NCBI GenBank assembly: GCA_947172415.1
Contig: OX359191.1
Location: 186,001 to 250,000, forward strand
Source: Chondrosia reniformis
Taxonomy: Eukaryota; Porifera; Demospongiae; Chondrillida; Chondrillidae
Direction of reading: 5' to 3'
Length of the DNA stretch: 64,000 bases
Of the stretch, positions 50,016 through 62,183 are shown piece after piece. Each line of letters starts with the position of its first letter. The first letter of the stretch is position 1. The notes under the pieces are model-generated. The model saw only the letters and a list, made by a program, of their open reading frames with translations, did no database searches and was not told the DNA's origin. The translations under genes and the position numbers were made by a program.

Positions 50016-53000
50016 GGGTCGTAACTCCATCAAACAGCAAGATATAAAGCTAATATTGATGTCAGCATTCACAGACATGTATGAAACATTTCCAAGGAGT
50101 TTTAGAAGTTTCAATTTTTAGTTTATATTTGCCCTATCTCTCACCATACTTTAACTTAGTAGGGCAGATTTTATTGTACATTAAGGGTAGTAACTCCATC
50201 AAACAGCAAGATGTGAAGCCAATACTTGATGTCAGCATTCACAGGCATGTATGAAATATTTCCAAACAGTTTTAGAAGTTTCAATTTTTGTTTATATTTG
50301 CCCTATCTCTCACCATACATTAACTTATTAGGGCATATTTTAATGTACATTAAGGGTCGTAACTCCATCAAACAGCAAGATGTGAAGCCAATACTTGATG
50401 TCAGCATTCACAGACATGTATGAAACATTTCCAAACAGTTTTAGAAGTTTCAATTTTTGTTCATATTTGCCCTATCTCTCACCATACATTTACTTAGTAG
50501 GGCAGATTTTAATCCACATTAAGGGTCGTAACTCCATCAAACAGCAAGATGTGAAGCCAACACTTTATGTCAGCATTCACAGACATGTATGAAACATTTC
50601 CAAACAGTTTTAGAAGTTTCAATTTTTGTTCATATTTGCCCTATCTCTCACTATACTTTAACTTATTAGGGCATATTTTAATGTACATTAAGGATCGTCA
50701 CTCCATCAAACAGCAAGATGTGAAGCCAATACTTGATGTCAGCATTCACAGACATGTATGAAACATTTCCAAACAGTTTTAGAAGTTTCAATTTTTGTTC
50801 ATATTTGCCCTATCTCTCACCATACATTTACTTATTAGGGCAGATTTTAATCTACATTAAGGGTCGTAACTCCATCAAACAGCAAGATGTGAAGCCAATA
50901 CTTGATGTCAGCATTCACAGACATGTATGAATCATTTCCAAACAGTTTTAGAAGTTTCAATTTTTTTTCATATTTGCCTTATCTCTCACCATACTTTAAT
51001 TTAGTTGGGCAGATTTTAATCTACATTAAGGGTCGTAACTCCATCAAACAGCAAGATGTGAAGCCGATACTTGATGTCAGCATTTACAGACATGTATGAA
51101 ACATTTCCAAACAGTTATAGAAGTTTTAATTTTTGTTTATATTTGCCCTATCTCTCACCATACATTTACTTAGTAGGGCAGATTTTAATCTACATTAAGG
51201 GTCATAACTCCATCAAACAGCAAGATGTGAAGCCAATACTTGATGTCAGCATTCACAGACATGTATGAATCATTTCCAAACAGTTTTAGAAGTTTCAATT
51301 TTTGTTTATATTTGCCCTATCTCTCACCATACATTAACTTATTAGGGCAGATTTTATTGTACATTAAGGGTTGTAACTTCATCAAACAGCAAGATGTGAA
51401 GCCGATACTTGATGTCAGCATTTACAGACATGTATGAAACATTTCCAAACAGTTTTAGAAGTTTCAATTTTGGTTCATATTTGCCCTATCTCTCACCATA
51501 CTTTAACTTATTAGGGCATATTTTAATGTACATTAAGGATCGTCACTCCATCAAACAGCAAGATGGGAAGCCATTACTTGATGTCAGCATTCACAAACAT
51601 GTATGAAACATTTCCAAACAGTTTCAATTTTTGTTCATATTTGCCTTATCTCTCACCATACATTTACTTAGTAGGGCAGATTTTATTGTACATTAAGGGT
51701 CGTAACTCCATCAAACAGCAAGATGTAAAGCTAATACTTGATGTCAGCATTCACAGACATGTATGAAACATTTCCAAGGAGTTTTAGAAGTTTCAATTTT
51801 TGTTCATTTTTGCCCTATCTCTCACCATACATTAACTTAGTAGAGTAGATTTTATTTGCACATGAAGGGTCGTAACTCCATCAAACAGCAAGATGTAAAG
51901 CTAATACTTGATGTCAGCATTCACAGACATGTATGAAACGTTTCCAAGGAGTTTTAGAAGTTTCAATTTTTGTTCAAATTTGCCCTATATATATCTCACC
52001 ATACATTGACTTAGTAGAGCAGATTTTAATCTACATTAAGGGTCGTAACTCCATCAAACAGCAAGATGTGAAGCCAATACTTGATGTCAGCATTCACAGA
52101 CATGTATGAATCATTTCCAAACAGTTTTAGAAGTTTCAATTTTTGTTCATATTTGCCCTATCTCTCACCATACATTTACTTAGTAGGGCAGATTTTAATC
52201 TACATCAAGGGTCGTAACTCTATCAAACAGCAAGATGTGAAGCCAATACTTGATGTCAGCATTCACAGACATGTATGAATCATTTCCAAACAGTTTTAGA
52301 AGTTTCAATTTTTGTTTATATTTGCCCTATCTCTCACCATACATTGACTTAGTAGAGCAGATTTTAATCTACATTAAGGGTCGTAACTCCATCAAACAGC
52401 AAGATGTGAAGCCAATACTTGATGTCAGCATTCACAGACATGTATGAAACGTTTCCAAACAGTTTTAGAAGTTTCAATTTTTGTTCATATTTGCCCTATC
52501 TCTCACCATACATTAACTTATTAGGGCAGATTTTATTGTACATTAAGGGTTGTAACTTCATCAAACAGCAAGATGTGAAGCCGATACTTGATGTCAGCAT
52601 TTACAGACATGTATGAAACATTTCCAAACAGTTTTAGAAGTTTCAATTTTGGTTCATATTTGCCCTATCTCTCACCATACTTTAACTTATTAGGGCATAT
52701 TTTAATGTACATTAAGGATCGTCACTCCATCAAACAGCAAGATGGGAAGCCATTACTTGATGTCAGCATTCACAAACATGTATGAAACATTTCCAAACAG
52801 TTTCAATTTTTGTTCATATTTGCCTTATCTCTCACCATACATTTACTTAGTAGGGCAGATTTTATTGTACATTAAGGGTCGTAACTCCATCAAACAGCAA
52901 GATGTAAAGCTAATACTTGATGTCAGCATTCACAGACATGTATGAAACATTTCCAAGGAGTTTTAGAAGTTTCAATTTTTGTTCATTTTTGCCCTATCTC

Positions 53001-56000
53001 TCACCATACATTAACTTAGTAGAGTAGATTTTATTTGCACATGAAGGGTCGTAACTCCATCAAACAGCAAGATGTAAAGCTAATACTTGATGTCAGCATT
53101 CACAGACATGTATGAAACGTTTCCAAGGAGTTTTAGAAGTTTCAATTTTTGTTCAAATTTGCCCTATATATATCTCTCACCATACATTGACTTAGTAGAG
53201 CAGATTTTAATCTACATTAAGGGTCGTAACTCCATCAAACAGCAAGATGTGAAGCCAATACTTGATGTCAGCATTCACAGACATGTATGAATCATTTCCA
53301 AACAGTTTTAGAAGTTTCAATTTTTGTTTATATTTGCCCTATCTCTCACCATACATTGACTTAGTAGAGCAGATTTTAATCTACATTAAGGGTCGTAACT
53401 CCATCAAACAGCAAGATGTGAAGCCAATACTTGATGTCAGCATTCACAGACATGTATGAAACATTTCCAAACAGTTTTAGAAGTTTCAATTTTTAGTTCA
53501 TATTTGCCCTATCTCTCACCATACATTAACTTATTAGGGCAGATTTTATTGTACATTAAGGGTCGTAACTCCATCAAACAGCAAGATGTGAAGCCAATAC
53601 TTGATGTCAGCATTCACAGACATGTATGAATCATTTCCAAACAGTTTTAGAAGTTTCAATTTTTTTTCATATTTGCCTTATCTCTCACCATACTTTAACT
53701 TAGTAGAGCAGATTTTAATCTACATTAAGGGTCGTAACTCCATCAAACAGCAAGATGTGAAGCCAATACTTGATGTCAGCATTCACAGACATGTATGAAA
53801 CATTTCCAAACAGTTTTAGAAGTTTCAATTTTTGTTCATATTTGCCCTATCTCTCACCATACATTTACTTAGTAGGGCAGATTTTAATCTACATTAAGGG
53901 TCGTAACTCCATCAAACAGCAAGCTGTGAAGCCAATACTTGATGTCAGCATTCACAGACATGTATGAATCATTTCCAAACAGTTTTAGAAGTTTCAATTT
54001 TTGTTCATATTTGCCCTACGTATCTCTCACCATACATTAACTTATTAGGGCAGATTTAATTGTACATGAAGGGTTGTAACTCCATCAAACAGCAAGATGT
54101 GAAGCCAATACTTGATGTCAGCATTCACAGGCATGTATGAAATATTTCCAAACAGTTTTAGAATTTTCAATTTTTGTTTATATTTGCCCTATCTCTCACC
54201 ATACATTAACTTATTAGGGCAGATTTTATTGTACATTAAGGGTCGTAACTCCATCAAACAGCAAGATGTGAAGCCAAAACTTGATGTCAGCATTCACAGA
54301 CATGTATGAATCATTTCCAAACAGTTTTAGAAGTTTCAATTTTTGTTTATATTTGCCCTATCTCTCACCATACATTAACTTATTAGGGCAGATTTTATTG
54401 TACATTAAGGGTTGTAACTCCATCAAACAGCAAGATGTGAAGCCAATACTTGATGTCAGCATTCACAGACATGTATGAAACATTTCCAAACAGTTTTAGA
54501 AGTTTCAATTTTTGTTCATATTTGCCCTATCTCTCACCATACATTTACTTATTAGGGCAGATTTTAATCTACATTAAGGGTCGTAACTCCATCAAACAGC
54601 AAGATGTGAAGCCAATACTTGATGTCAGCATTCACAGACATGTATGAATCATTTCCAAACAGTTTTAGAAGTTTCAATTTTTTTTCATATTTGCCTTATC
54701 TCTCACCATACTTTAATTTAGTTGGGCAGATTTTAATCTACATTAAGGGTCGTAACTCCATCAAACAGCAAGATGTGAAGCCGATACTTGATGTCAGCAT
54801 TTACAGACATGTATGAAACATTTCCAAACAGTTATAGAAGTTTTAATTTTTGTTTATATTTGCCCTATCTCTCACCATACATTTACTTATTAGGGCAGAT
54901 TTTAATCTACATTAAGGGTCATAACTCCATCAAACAGCAAGATGTGAAGCCAATACTTGATGTCAGCATTCACAGACATGTATGAATCATTTCCAAACAG
55001 TTTTAGAAGTTTCAATTTTTGTTTATATTTGCCCTATCTCTCACCATACATTAACTTATTAGGGCAGATTTTATTGTACATTAAGGGTTGTAACTTCATC
55101 AAACAGCAAGATGTGAAGCCGATACTTGATGTCAGCATTTACAGACATGTATGAAACATTTCCAAACAGTTTTAGAAGTTTCAATTTTGGTTCATATTTG
55201 CCCTATCTCTCACCATACTTTAACTTATTAGGGCATATTTTAATGTACATTAAGGATCGTCACTCCATCAAACAGCAAGATGGGAAGCCATTACTTGATG
55301 TCAGCATTCACAAACATGTATGAAACATTTCCAAACAGTTTCAATTTTTGTTCATATTTGCCTTATCTCTCACCATACATTTACTTAGTAGGGCAGATTT
55401 TATTGTACATTAAGGGTCGTAACTCCATCAAACAGCAAGATGTAAAGCTAATACTTGATGTCAGCATTCACAGACATGTATGAAACATTTCCAAGGAGTT
55501 TTAGAAGTTTCAATTTTTGTTCATTTTTGCCCTATCTCTCACCATACATTAACTTAGTAGAGTAGATTTTATTTGCACATGAAGGGTCGTAACTCCATCA
55601 AACAGCAAGATGTAAAGCTAATACTTGATGTCAGCATTCACAGACATGTATGAAACGTTTCCAAGGAGTTTTAGAAGTTTCAATTTTTGTTCAAATTTGC
55701 CCTATATATATCTCACCATACATTGACTTAGTAGAGCAGATTTTAATCTACATTAAGGGTCGTAACTCCATCAAACAGCAAGATGTGAAGCCAATACTTG
55801 ATGTCAGCATTCACAGACATGTATGAATCATTTCCAAACAGTTTTAGAAGTTTCAATTTTTGTTCATATTTGCCCTATCTCTCACCATACATTTACTTAG
55901 TAGGGCAGATTTTAATCTACATCAAGGGTCGTAACTCTATCAAACAGCAAGATGTGAAGCCAATACTTGATGTCAGCATTCACAGACATGTATGAATCAT

Positions 56001-59000
56001 TTCCAAACAGTTTTAGAAGTTTCAATTTTTGTTTATATTTGCCCTATCTCTCACCATACATTGACTTAGTAGAGCAGATTTTAATCTACATTAAGGGTCG
56101 TAACTCCATCAAACAGCAAGATGTGAAGCCAATACTTGATGTCAGCATTCACAGACATGTATGAAACGTTTCCAAACAGTTTTAGAAGTTTCAATTTTTG
56201 TTCATATTTGCCCTATCTCTCACCATACATTAACTTATTAGGGCAGATTTTATTGTACATTAAGGGTTGTAACTTCATCAAACAGCAAGATGTGAAGCCG
56301 ATACTTGATGTCAGCATTTACAGACATGTATGAAACATTTCCAAACAGTTTTAGAAGTTTCAATTTTGGTTCATATTTGCCCTATCTCTCACCATACTTT
56401 AACTTATTAGGGCATATTTTAATGTACATTAAGGATCGTCACTCCATCAAACAGCAAGATGGGAAGCCATTACTTGATGTCAGCATTCACAAACATGTAT
56501 GAAACATTTCCAAACAGTTTCAATTTTTGTTCATATTTGCCTTATCTCTCACCATACATTTACTTAGTAGGGCAGATTTTATTGTACATTAAGGGTCGTA
56601 ACTCCATCAAACAGCAAGATGTAAAGCTAATACTTGATGTCAGCATTCACAGACATGTATGAAACATTTCCAAGGAGTTTTAGAAGTTTCAATTTTTGTT
56701 CATTTTTGCCCTATCTCTCACCATACATTAACTTAGTAGAGTAGATTTTATTTGCACATGAAGGGTCGTAACTCCATCAAACAGCAAGATGTAAAGCTAA
56801 TACTTGATGTCAGCATTCACAGACATGTATGAAACGTTTCCAAGGAGTTTTAGAAGTTTCAATTTTTGTTCAAATTTGCCCTATATATATCTCTCACCAT
56901 ACATTGACTTAGTAGGGCAGATTTTAATCTACATTAAGGGTCGTAACTCCATCAAACAGCAAGATGTGAAGCCAATACTTGATGTCAGCATTCACAGACA
57001 TGTATGAATCATTTCCAAACAGTTTTAGAAGTTTCAATTTTTGTTCATATTTGCCCTATCTCTCACCATACATTTACTTAGTAGGGCAGATTTTAATCTA
57101 CATCAAGGGTCGTAACTCTATCAAACAGCAAGATGTGAAGCCAATACTTGATGTCAGCATTCACAGACATGTATGAATCATTTCCAAACAGTTTTAGAAG
57201 TTTCAATTTTTGTTTATATTTGCCCTATCTCTCACCATACATTGACTTAGTAGAGCAGATTTTAATCTACATTAAGGGTCGTAACTCCATCAAACAGCAA
57301 GATGTGAAGCCAATACTTGATGTCAGCATTCACAGACATGTATGAAACATTTCCAAACAGTTTTAGAAGTTTCAATTTTTAGTTCATATTTGCCCTATCT
57401 CTCACCATACATTAACTTATTAGGGCAGATTTTATTGTACATTAAGGGTCGTAACTCCATCAAACAGCAAGATGTGAAGCCAATACTTGATGTCAGCATT
57501 CACAGACATGTATGAATCATTTCCAAACAGTTTTAGAAGTTTCAATTTTTTTTCATATTTGCCTTATCTCTCACCATACTTTAACTTAGTAGAGCAGATT
57601 TTAATCTACATTAAGGGTCGTAACTCCATCAAACAGCAAGATGTGAAGCCAATACTTGATGTCAGCATTCACAGACATGTATGAAACATTTCCAAACAGT
57701 TTTAGAAGTTTCAATTTTTGTTCATATTTGCCCTATCTCTCACCATACATTTACTTAGTAGGGCAGATTTTAATCTACATTAAGGGTCGTAACTCCATCA
57801 AACAGCAAGCTGTGAAGCCAATACTTGATGTCAGCATTCACAGACATGTATGAATCATTTCCAAACAGTTTTAGAAGTTTCAATTTTTGTTCATATTTGC
57901 CCTACGTATCTCTCACCATACATTAACTTATTAGGGCAGATTTAATTGTACATGAAGGGTTGTAACTCCATCAAACAGCAAGATGTGAAGCCAATACTTG
58001 ATGTCAGCATTCACAGGCATGTATGAAATATTTCCAAACAGTTTTAGAATTTTCAATTTTTGTTTATATTTGCCCTATCTCTCACCATACATTAACTTAT
58101 TAGGGCAGATTTTATTGTACATTAAGGGTCGTAACTCCATCAAACAGCAAGATGTGAAGCCAAAACTTGATGTCAGCATTCACAGACATGTATGAATCAT
58201 TTCCAAACAGTTTTAGAAGTTTCAATTTTTGTTTATATTTGCCCTATCTCTCACCATACATTAACTTATTAGGGCAGATTTTATTGTACATTAAGGGTTG
58301 TAACTCCATCAAACAGCAAGATGTGAAGCCAATACTTGATGTCAGCATTCACAGACATGTATGAAACATTTCCAAACAGTTTTAGAAGTTTCAATTTTTT
58401 TCATATTTGCCTTATCTCTCACCATACTTTAACTTATTAGGGCATATTTTAATCTACATTAAGGGTTGTAACTCCATCAAACAGCAAGATGTGAAGCCAA
58501 TACTTGATGTCAGCATTCACAGACATGTATGAAACATTTCCAATCAGTTTTAGAAGTTTTAATTTTTTTTCATATTTGCCCTATCTCTCACCATACTTTA
58601 ACTTATTAGGGCATATTTTATTGTACATTAAGGATCGTAACTCCATCAAACAGCAAGATGGGAAGCTAATACTTTATGTCAGCATTCACAGGCATGTATG
58701 AAACATTTCCAAGGAGTTTTAGAAGTTTCAATTTTTGTTCATATTTGCCCTATCTCTCACCATACGTACATTAACATATTAGGGCAGATTTTATTGTACA
58801 TGAAGGGTCGTAACTCCATCAAACAGCAAGATGTGAAGCCAATACTTGATGTCAGCATTCACAGACATGTATGAATCATTTCCAAGGAGTTTTAGAAGTT
58901 TCAATTTTTTTTCATATTTGCCTTATCTCTCACCATATTTTAACTTAGTAAGGCAGATTTTAATCTACATTAAGGGTCGTAACTCCATCAGACAGCAAGA

Positions 59001-59108
59001 TGTGAAGCCAATACTTGATGTCAGCATTCACAGACATGTATGAAACATTTCCGAACAGTTTTAGAAGTTTCAATTTTTGTTCATATTTGCTCCATCTCTC
59101 ACCATACA
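50016..59108. repeat. Satellite run 7 (~54 monomers) with a 22-mer duplication
   Basis: 9.1 kb. Blocks starting at 50733 and 54450 (3,717 bp apart, 22 monomers) share their order of variants; the second copy has one additional monomer near 56979. Within each block a 1,179 bp (seven-monomer) sub-repeat is seen (51563/52742 and 55280/56459). Monomers close to the right edge are more diverged. Confidence 0.95.
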
Positions 59109-59620
59109 GTTAGGAGAATGGTGGTGAATCACGGTGCTCGGACATGGCAAGCAAGAGTCACAGACGAGTGATGATGAAATTGAGAAGTGGGACAGCCTCC
59201 TCATGATTGAGAGTGGACGGTGGTGGGGCTTCAGAGAGAGGAGAGGACAGGTTTGGAGTGTCAGGCATGGAAGGTGGAGGATGCTACCCATTGGCTGCTT
59301 GATGGTGCACCGAACGCCAACCTCTCTTACGGGCAATGAAGCACATAGCCAATGATTTTGACAATCTGTGTGAGGATGAGAAGGTAGTTCTAGTTCTGGA
59401 CAAGGGATGCCAGCATTTTACAATACTGAAGAGTATTATGAAGATGTGGACTGCTCGGTTTTAGTAATGAAGCAATTGCCTCCTCTTTTGTTGTTGCTGA
59501 ACTGACTATTGAGTTTATGTATGATTGTATCACTAGTACATATGTTTGTTATTGTTGTTTTGTGCCTCATGGGGTAGTTTGGCTCTAGTGCTGGTGAGCA
59601 TGTGACAAATTAATAATATA
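59109..59620 (+). pseudogene. Decayed LINE, right part (C-terminus and 3' end)
   Basis: Plus-strand coding traces in shifted frames: ENGGESRCSDMASKSHRRV followed by MMKLRSGTAS, IESGRWWGFRERR, CQAWKVEDATHWLL (the Cys/His motif near LINE C-termini), LCEDEKVVLVLD and IMKMWTARF before a stop. An AT-rich tail (ATTAATAATATAA, ~59609) resembles a LINE 3' terminus. The pieces continue those at 22480-22975 without obvious overlap, so the two are probably one element split by the satellite block. Confidence 0.72.
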
Positions 59621-59943
59621 ACCATGCAGTTAATGATTGGCTGTCATAATTAAATAGATTAAACCACTTAAGACTTTAGAATGAGGGAGAAGAGGTTTTT
59701 GCAATGTTGAGTGACTTTGATCATACTGAAGAAGATACAAGGGACCTTAAAAATCCAAGTTACGATAGCGCTGTTTGTATGAACCTTTGGAGGGTCCCTT
59801 GACTGGTGAAGAAATTGACTTTATGCAGCTCGGCAGTTATTGCTTGCAATTCAATGAATAATATATATTATGTTTATACAATATCATTGAGAATACATGT
59901 ATAAAGCTAATTATTAATGAATGAAGGAATGTTCCCTTTAGAC
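59621..59943. other. Spacer between LINE remnant and CUB-collagen gene
   Basis: AT-rich sequence that should contain the 3' UTR of the minus-strand gene ending at 59944. No canonical AATAAA was found on that strand and nothing else was recognised. Confidence 0.4.
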
Positions 59944-62094
59944 TTATTGGAGTGTCTTTCCCAAGCTCTTCAAGGCAGTCCTTGCCAATCCTAGTAATTC
60001 TCTGTCTCCAGAATTAACAAAGTCCCAGGCCAATTGACCAGTCTTGTCATCCAGAATATCTCCCATAGCAGCTGTCCTGCGAATGGCCAACCATGACTGG
60101 GGAATAAATAGTAATTAATATTTAGATTAGACACATATATACCTCATAGATAACACATGTATACTTCATGGTGCTTCATATACATACACTCCATTGCTGG
60201 GGCAACCAAGGCAAATTATATTCCACAACTGGTGTATAACTTTAAAAGAGGCACTTTAGGGTTAAGCTTGTGTTATCCCGCAAAATTTCAAGAAAAGCCT
60301 ATGGATCGAGTGTATAACTATTACTTATTTACAATTATAATGATCTGGTCATTTAGTATGGCATTAACTGAAGTCTTAAAATTAACCCATTCAAAACCTG
60401 TTACTGTGATCATAATGACCACACTGCAAGTTATATATGAAGCATGTTAAGGATATACTATATTCTTACATAAAGGCAATTTACATAAATGCATGTATGT
60501 ATGATATATAGCATGATATCTTGCATGTGACATGAAGCATGTACATATAGTACAAATATATATAATTACCATAAAACCCTTAATATTATTAATAATAAAA
60601 TGTCTTACTGGAAGAGATGCTGTTGATGTTGATATAGCACATGTTCCACTGCAGTAACTCCCAACTCTGCAGTACAAGCTTCTTTTACTAGGAAGACCTG
60701 GGAGTCCAACAAGACCTGGTGGACCACTAACTACTCGGGGACCACGGGGACGGAGGCCTTTCTCTCCAAGGTTACTTCTCTGTGACCTCATACTGTGTGC
60801 CCCCCTTTCACCTGGTAAGCCTTTCTCTCCTCGGTTCAAGTTGCATCCGGAACGATATGGCAGTCTGACATTCCCATAACCTGGCAGTCCATTAATCCTA
60901 GGACCTGGCCGTCTAGCGTTATCACTAGAGCTCGACTTAAAAACAATTATTCTGAAACCTTTGCTATTTCCAAAAGAATTGGTTCTAAATGTAATTGTAC
61001 TCTTGCCTTCATAAGAGAGGAAGAGTTAATTTATGTTATTATATTCAGAAAGTATTGTATTTACATTTTTAAGTAACAGAATTTCGAATATAACCATTTT
61101 TAGGTTACTGTGTGTTTAACTATATACGTACTGTATAGGTACATACTTAAGCAGTATGTACTATATGCAACATATATGCACTTACAAATGAAGTACATGT
61201 TATACAGAGAGATTGGATTACTTACGAACATGGGAAACAAGACAGTAGTTGAGACCAAATCTGCAACTGTATGGCTGTGAAGTATAGTAGTTTGGGCTAC
61301 CACACAAGTAACCCGTATGAGGCCATTTCCCTGTTCTGGTATAGGATTCAAAGTGCACATGGTCAATATTTCTACAGTAGCGACTGTCCCGGGAATGTCT
61401 GTACAAATCTTTGTTTAGCAATATGAGATGGAAAGATGTCTGTTGCTGTTCTAGCCTCCACTGACACATAAAGTTATCAAAATAATTGAAGAAGCCAAAA
61501 CCAAATGATTCAATTTGAGCTAGTCCGTAGTCATTGAAATGAATGCCGTTTGGTCCTTCAATTGGAGCAAGATCACATTTATTATTCAGAATGGAGTAGC
61601 AGGCATATGTGCTGCAATACAATTAGAGTAAGTTTATATAAGTTTATAGAGCATAGTTTATAAATATTAGAGTAATACAGACATGCAAATACACAAATAT
61701 ATAGATATATAGATGCTTCTAAATAATATAATACATTTAATTTATATTCACTCAATCAAAAGGTATACGTATTTCTATTCAAGAATTCACATTGAATTTT
61801 TCACAGTGATCGATGTTTAAGAAATATCAACACCTCTTGACTGCGTTTTTCAACCTACTTTGCAGGGAGTTCAAATTTTGGTGAACATTTTGGAATAACA
61901 GTAAGGCCTGGATAACTACGCTCTCCTGGATTTCCACAAGACCCTGGTGGTCCTGGTGGACCTCTGGAATCAGTATTATGACATGTAACTCTATTAGTTC
62001 TCTCTTTAAGACTGTTAGATAACTCCTCAAGCTCACTGCTGGCAAATCCAACACCCAGACACAGCAGAAGAACAGTGAATGTCCTTAAAGCCAT
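59944..62094 (-). CDS. Secreted protein with collagen-like stretches and a CUB domain
   Basis: Four coding exons on the minus strand: 62094-61859, 61611-61226, 61006-60609 and 60096-59944, 390 residues with all phases agreeing. The N-terminus MALRTFTVLLLCLGVGFASS is a signal peptide. A short charged segment and a brief Gly-X-Y stretch (RGPPGPPGSCGNPGE) follow. Residues ~80-220 read as a CUB domain: FMCQWRLEQQQTSFHLILL, a Cys-rich centre, GYLCGSP and the terminal signature ITFRTNSFGNSKGFRIIVF. A second, interrupted collagen-like region follows (NRGEKGLPGERG, LGEKGL, SGPPGLVGLPGLP), then a Cys-containing end and a last exon without collagen repeats (SWLAIRRTAAMGDIL to LKSLGKTLQ). The architecture suggests an extracellular matrix or secreted binding protein; no named orthologue is recognised. 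The last exon is the least certain link. Its intron (60097-60608) holds a MITE-end fragment. Confidence 0.8.
60574..60588. mobile_element. Solo MITE terminal sequence
   Basis: AAACCCTTAATATTA, identical to the terminal inverted repeat of the element at 13812-14014, here preceded by TTACCATA. No matching inverted partner was found nearby, so it is probably a truncated copy. Confidence 0.45.
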
Positions 62095-62175
62095 ATTCAA
62101 AAAGATTTCTATACCTGACTGAATCAGAATAGGACCTTTTAATAGTTTCTTCTGGTCGCTCTCCGAAAGTTCTCC

Positions 62176-62183
62176 TATTTATA
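62176..62183 (-). promoter_or_regulatory. TATA box of the CUB-collagen gene
   Basis: TATAAATA on the minus strand, about 80 bp upstream of the start codon at 62094, leaving room for a short 5' UTR. A strong TATA box is unusual among the promoters of this window and fits a regulated, cell-type-specific secreted product. Confidence 0.6.

Larger units (their letters stand above)
22976..59108. repeat. 36 kb composite satellite array: 169 bp monomers plus seven 1,152 bp core units
   Basis: A continuous array of a 169 bp AT-rich monomer, one strand of which begins GGGTCGTAACTCCATCAAAC and continues with AGCAAGATGTGAAGCC, GATGTCAGCATTCACAGACA and CCCTATCTCTCACCATAC. About 28 kb is monomers (roughly 166 copies) and 8 kb is seven copies of a non-repetitive core. 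Monomers differ by a few substitutions, occasional 1-10 bp indels and a deletion variant lacking TTTTAGAAG. Every monomer run entering a core ends in CTCACCATACAT, and every run leaving a core starts with GGGTCGTAAC. The block lies inside a LINE remnant and 0.8 kb from genes on each side. Open frames of about 65 codons in nearly every monomer are a by-product of the repeat. Confidence 0.97.

Noticed and set aside
24486..59043. A family of ~130 small genes of 65 codons
   Set aside because: These are the satellite monomers. Frames overlap because the period is 169 bp, changes are not codon-biased, and many copies are broken by single-base indels.
22976..59108. CRISPR array
   Set aside because: Repeats are 169 bp, tandem and without unique spacers, in an intron-containing animal genome.
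60157..60450. Plus-strand 97-codon hydrophobic open frame
   Set aside because: It lies in the last intron of the minus-strand CUB-collagen gene, is AT-rich and has no recognised family.
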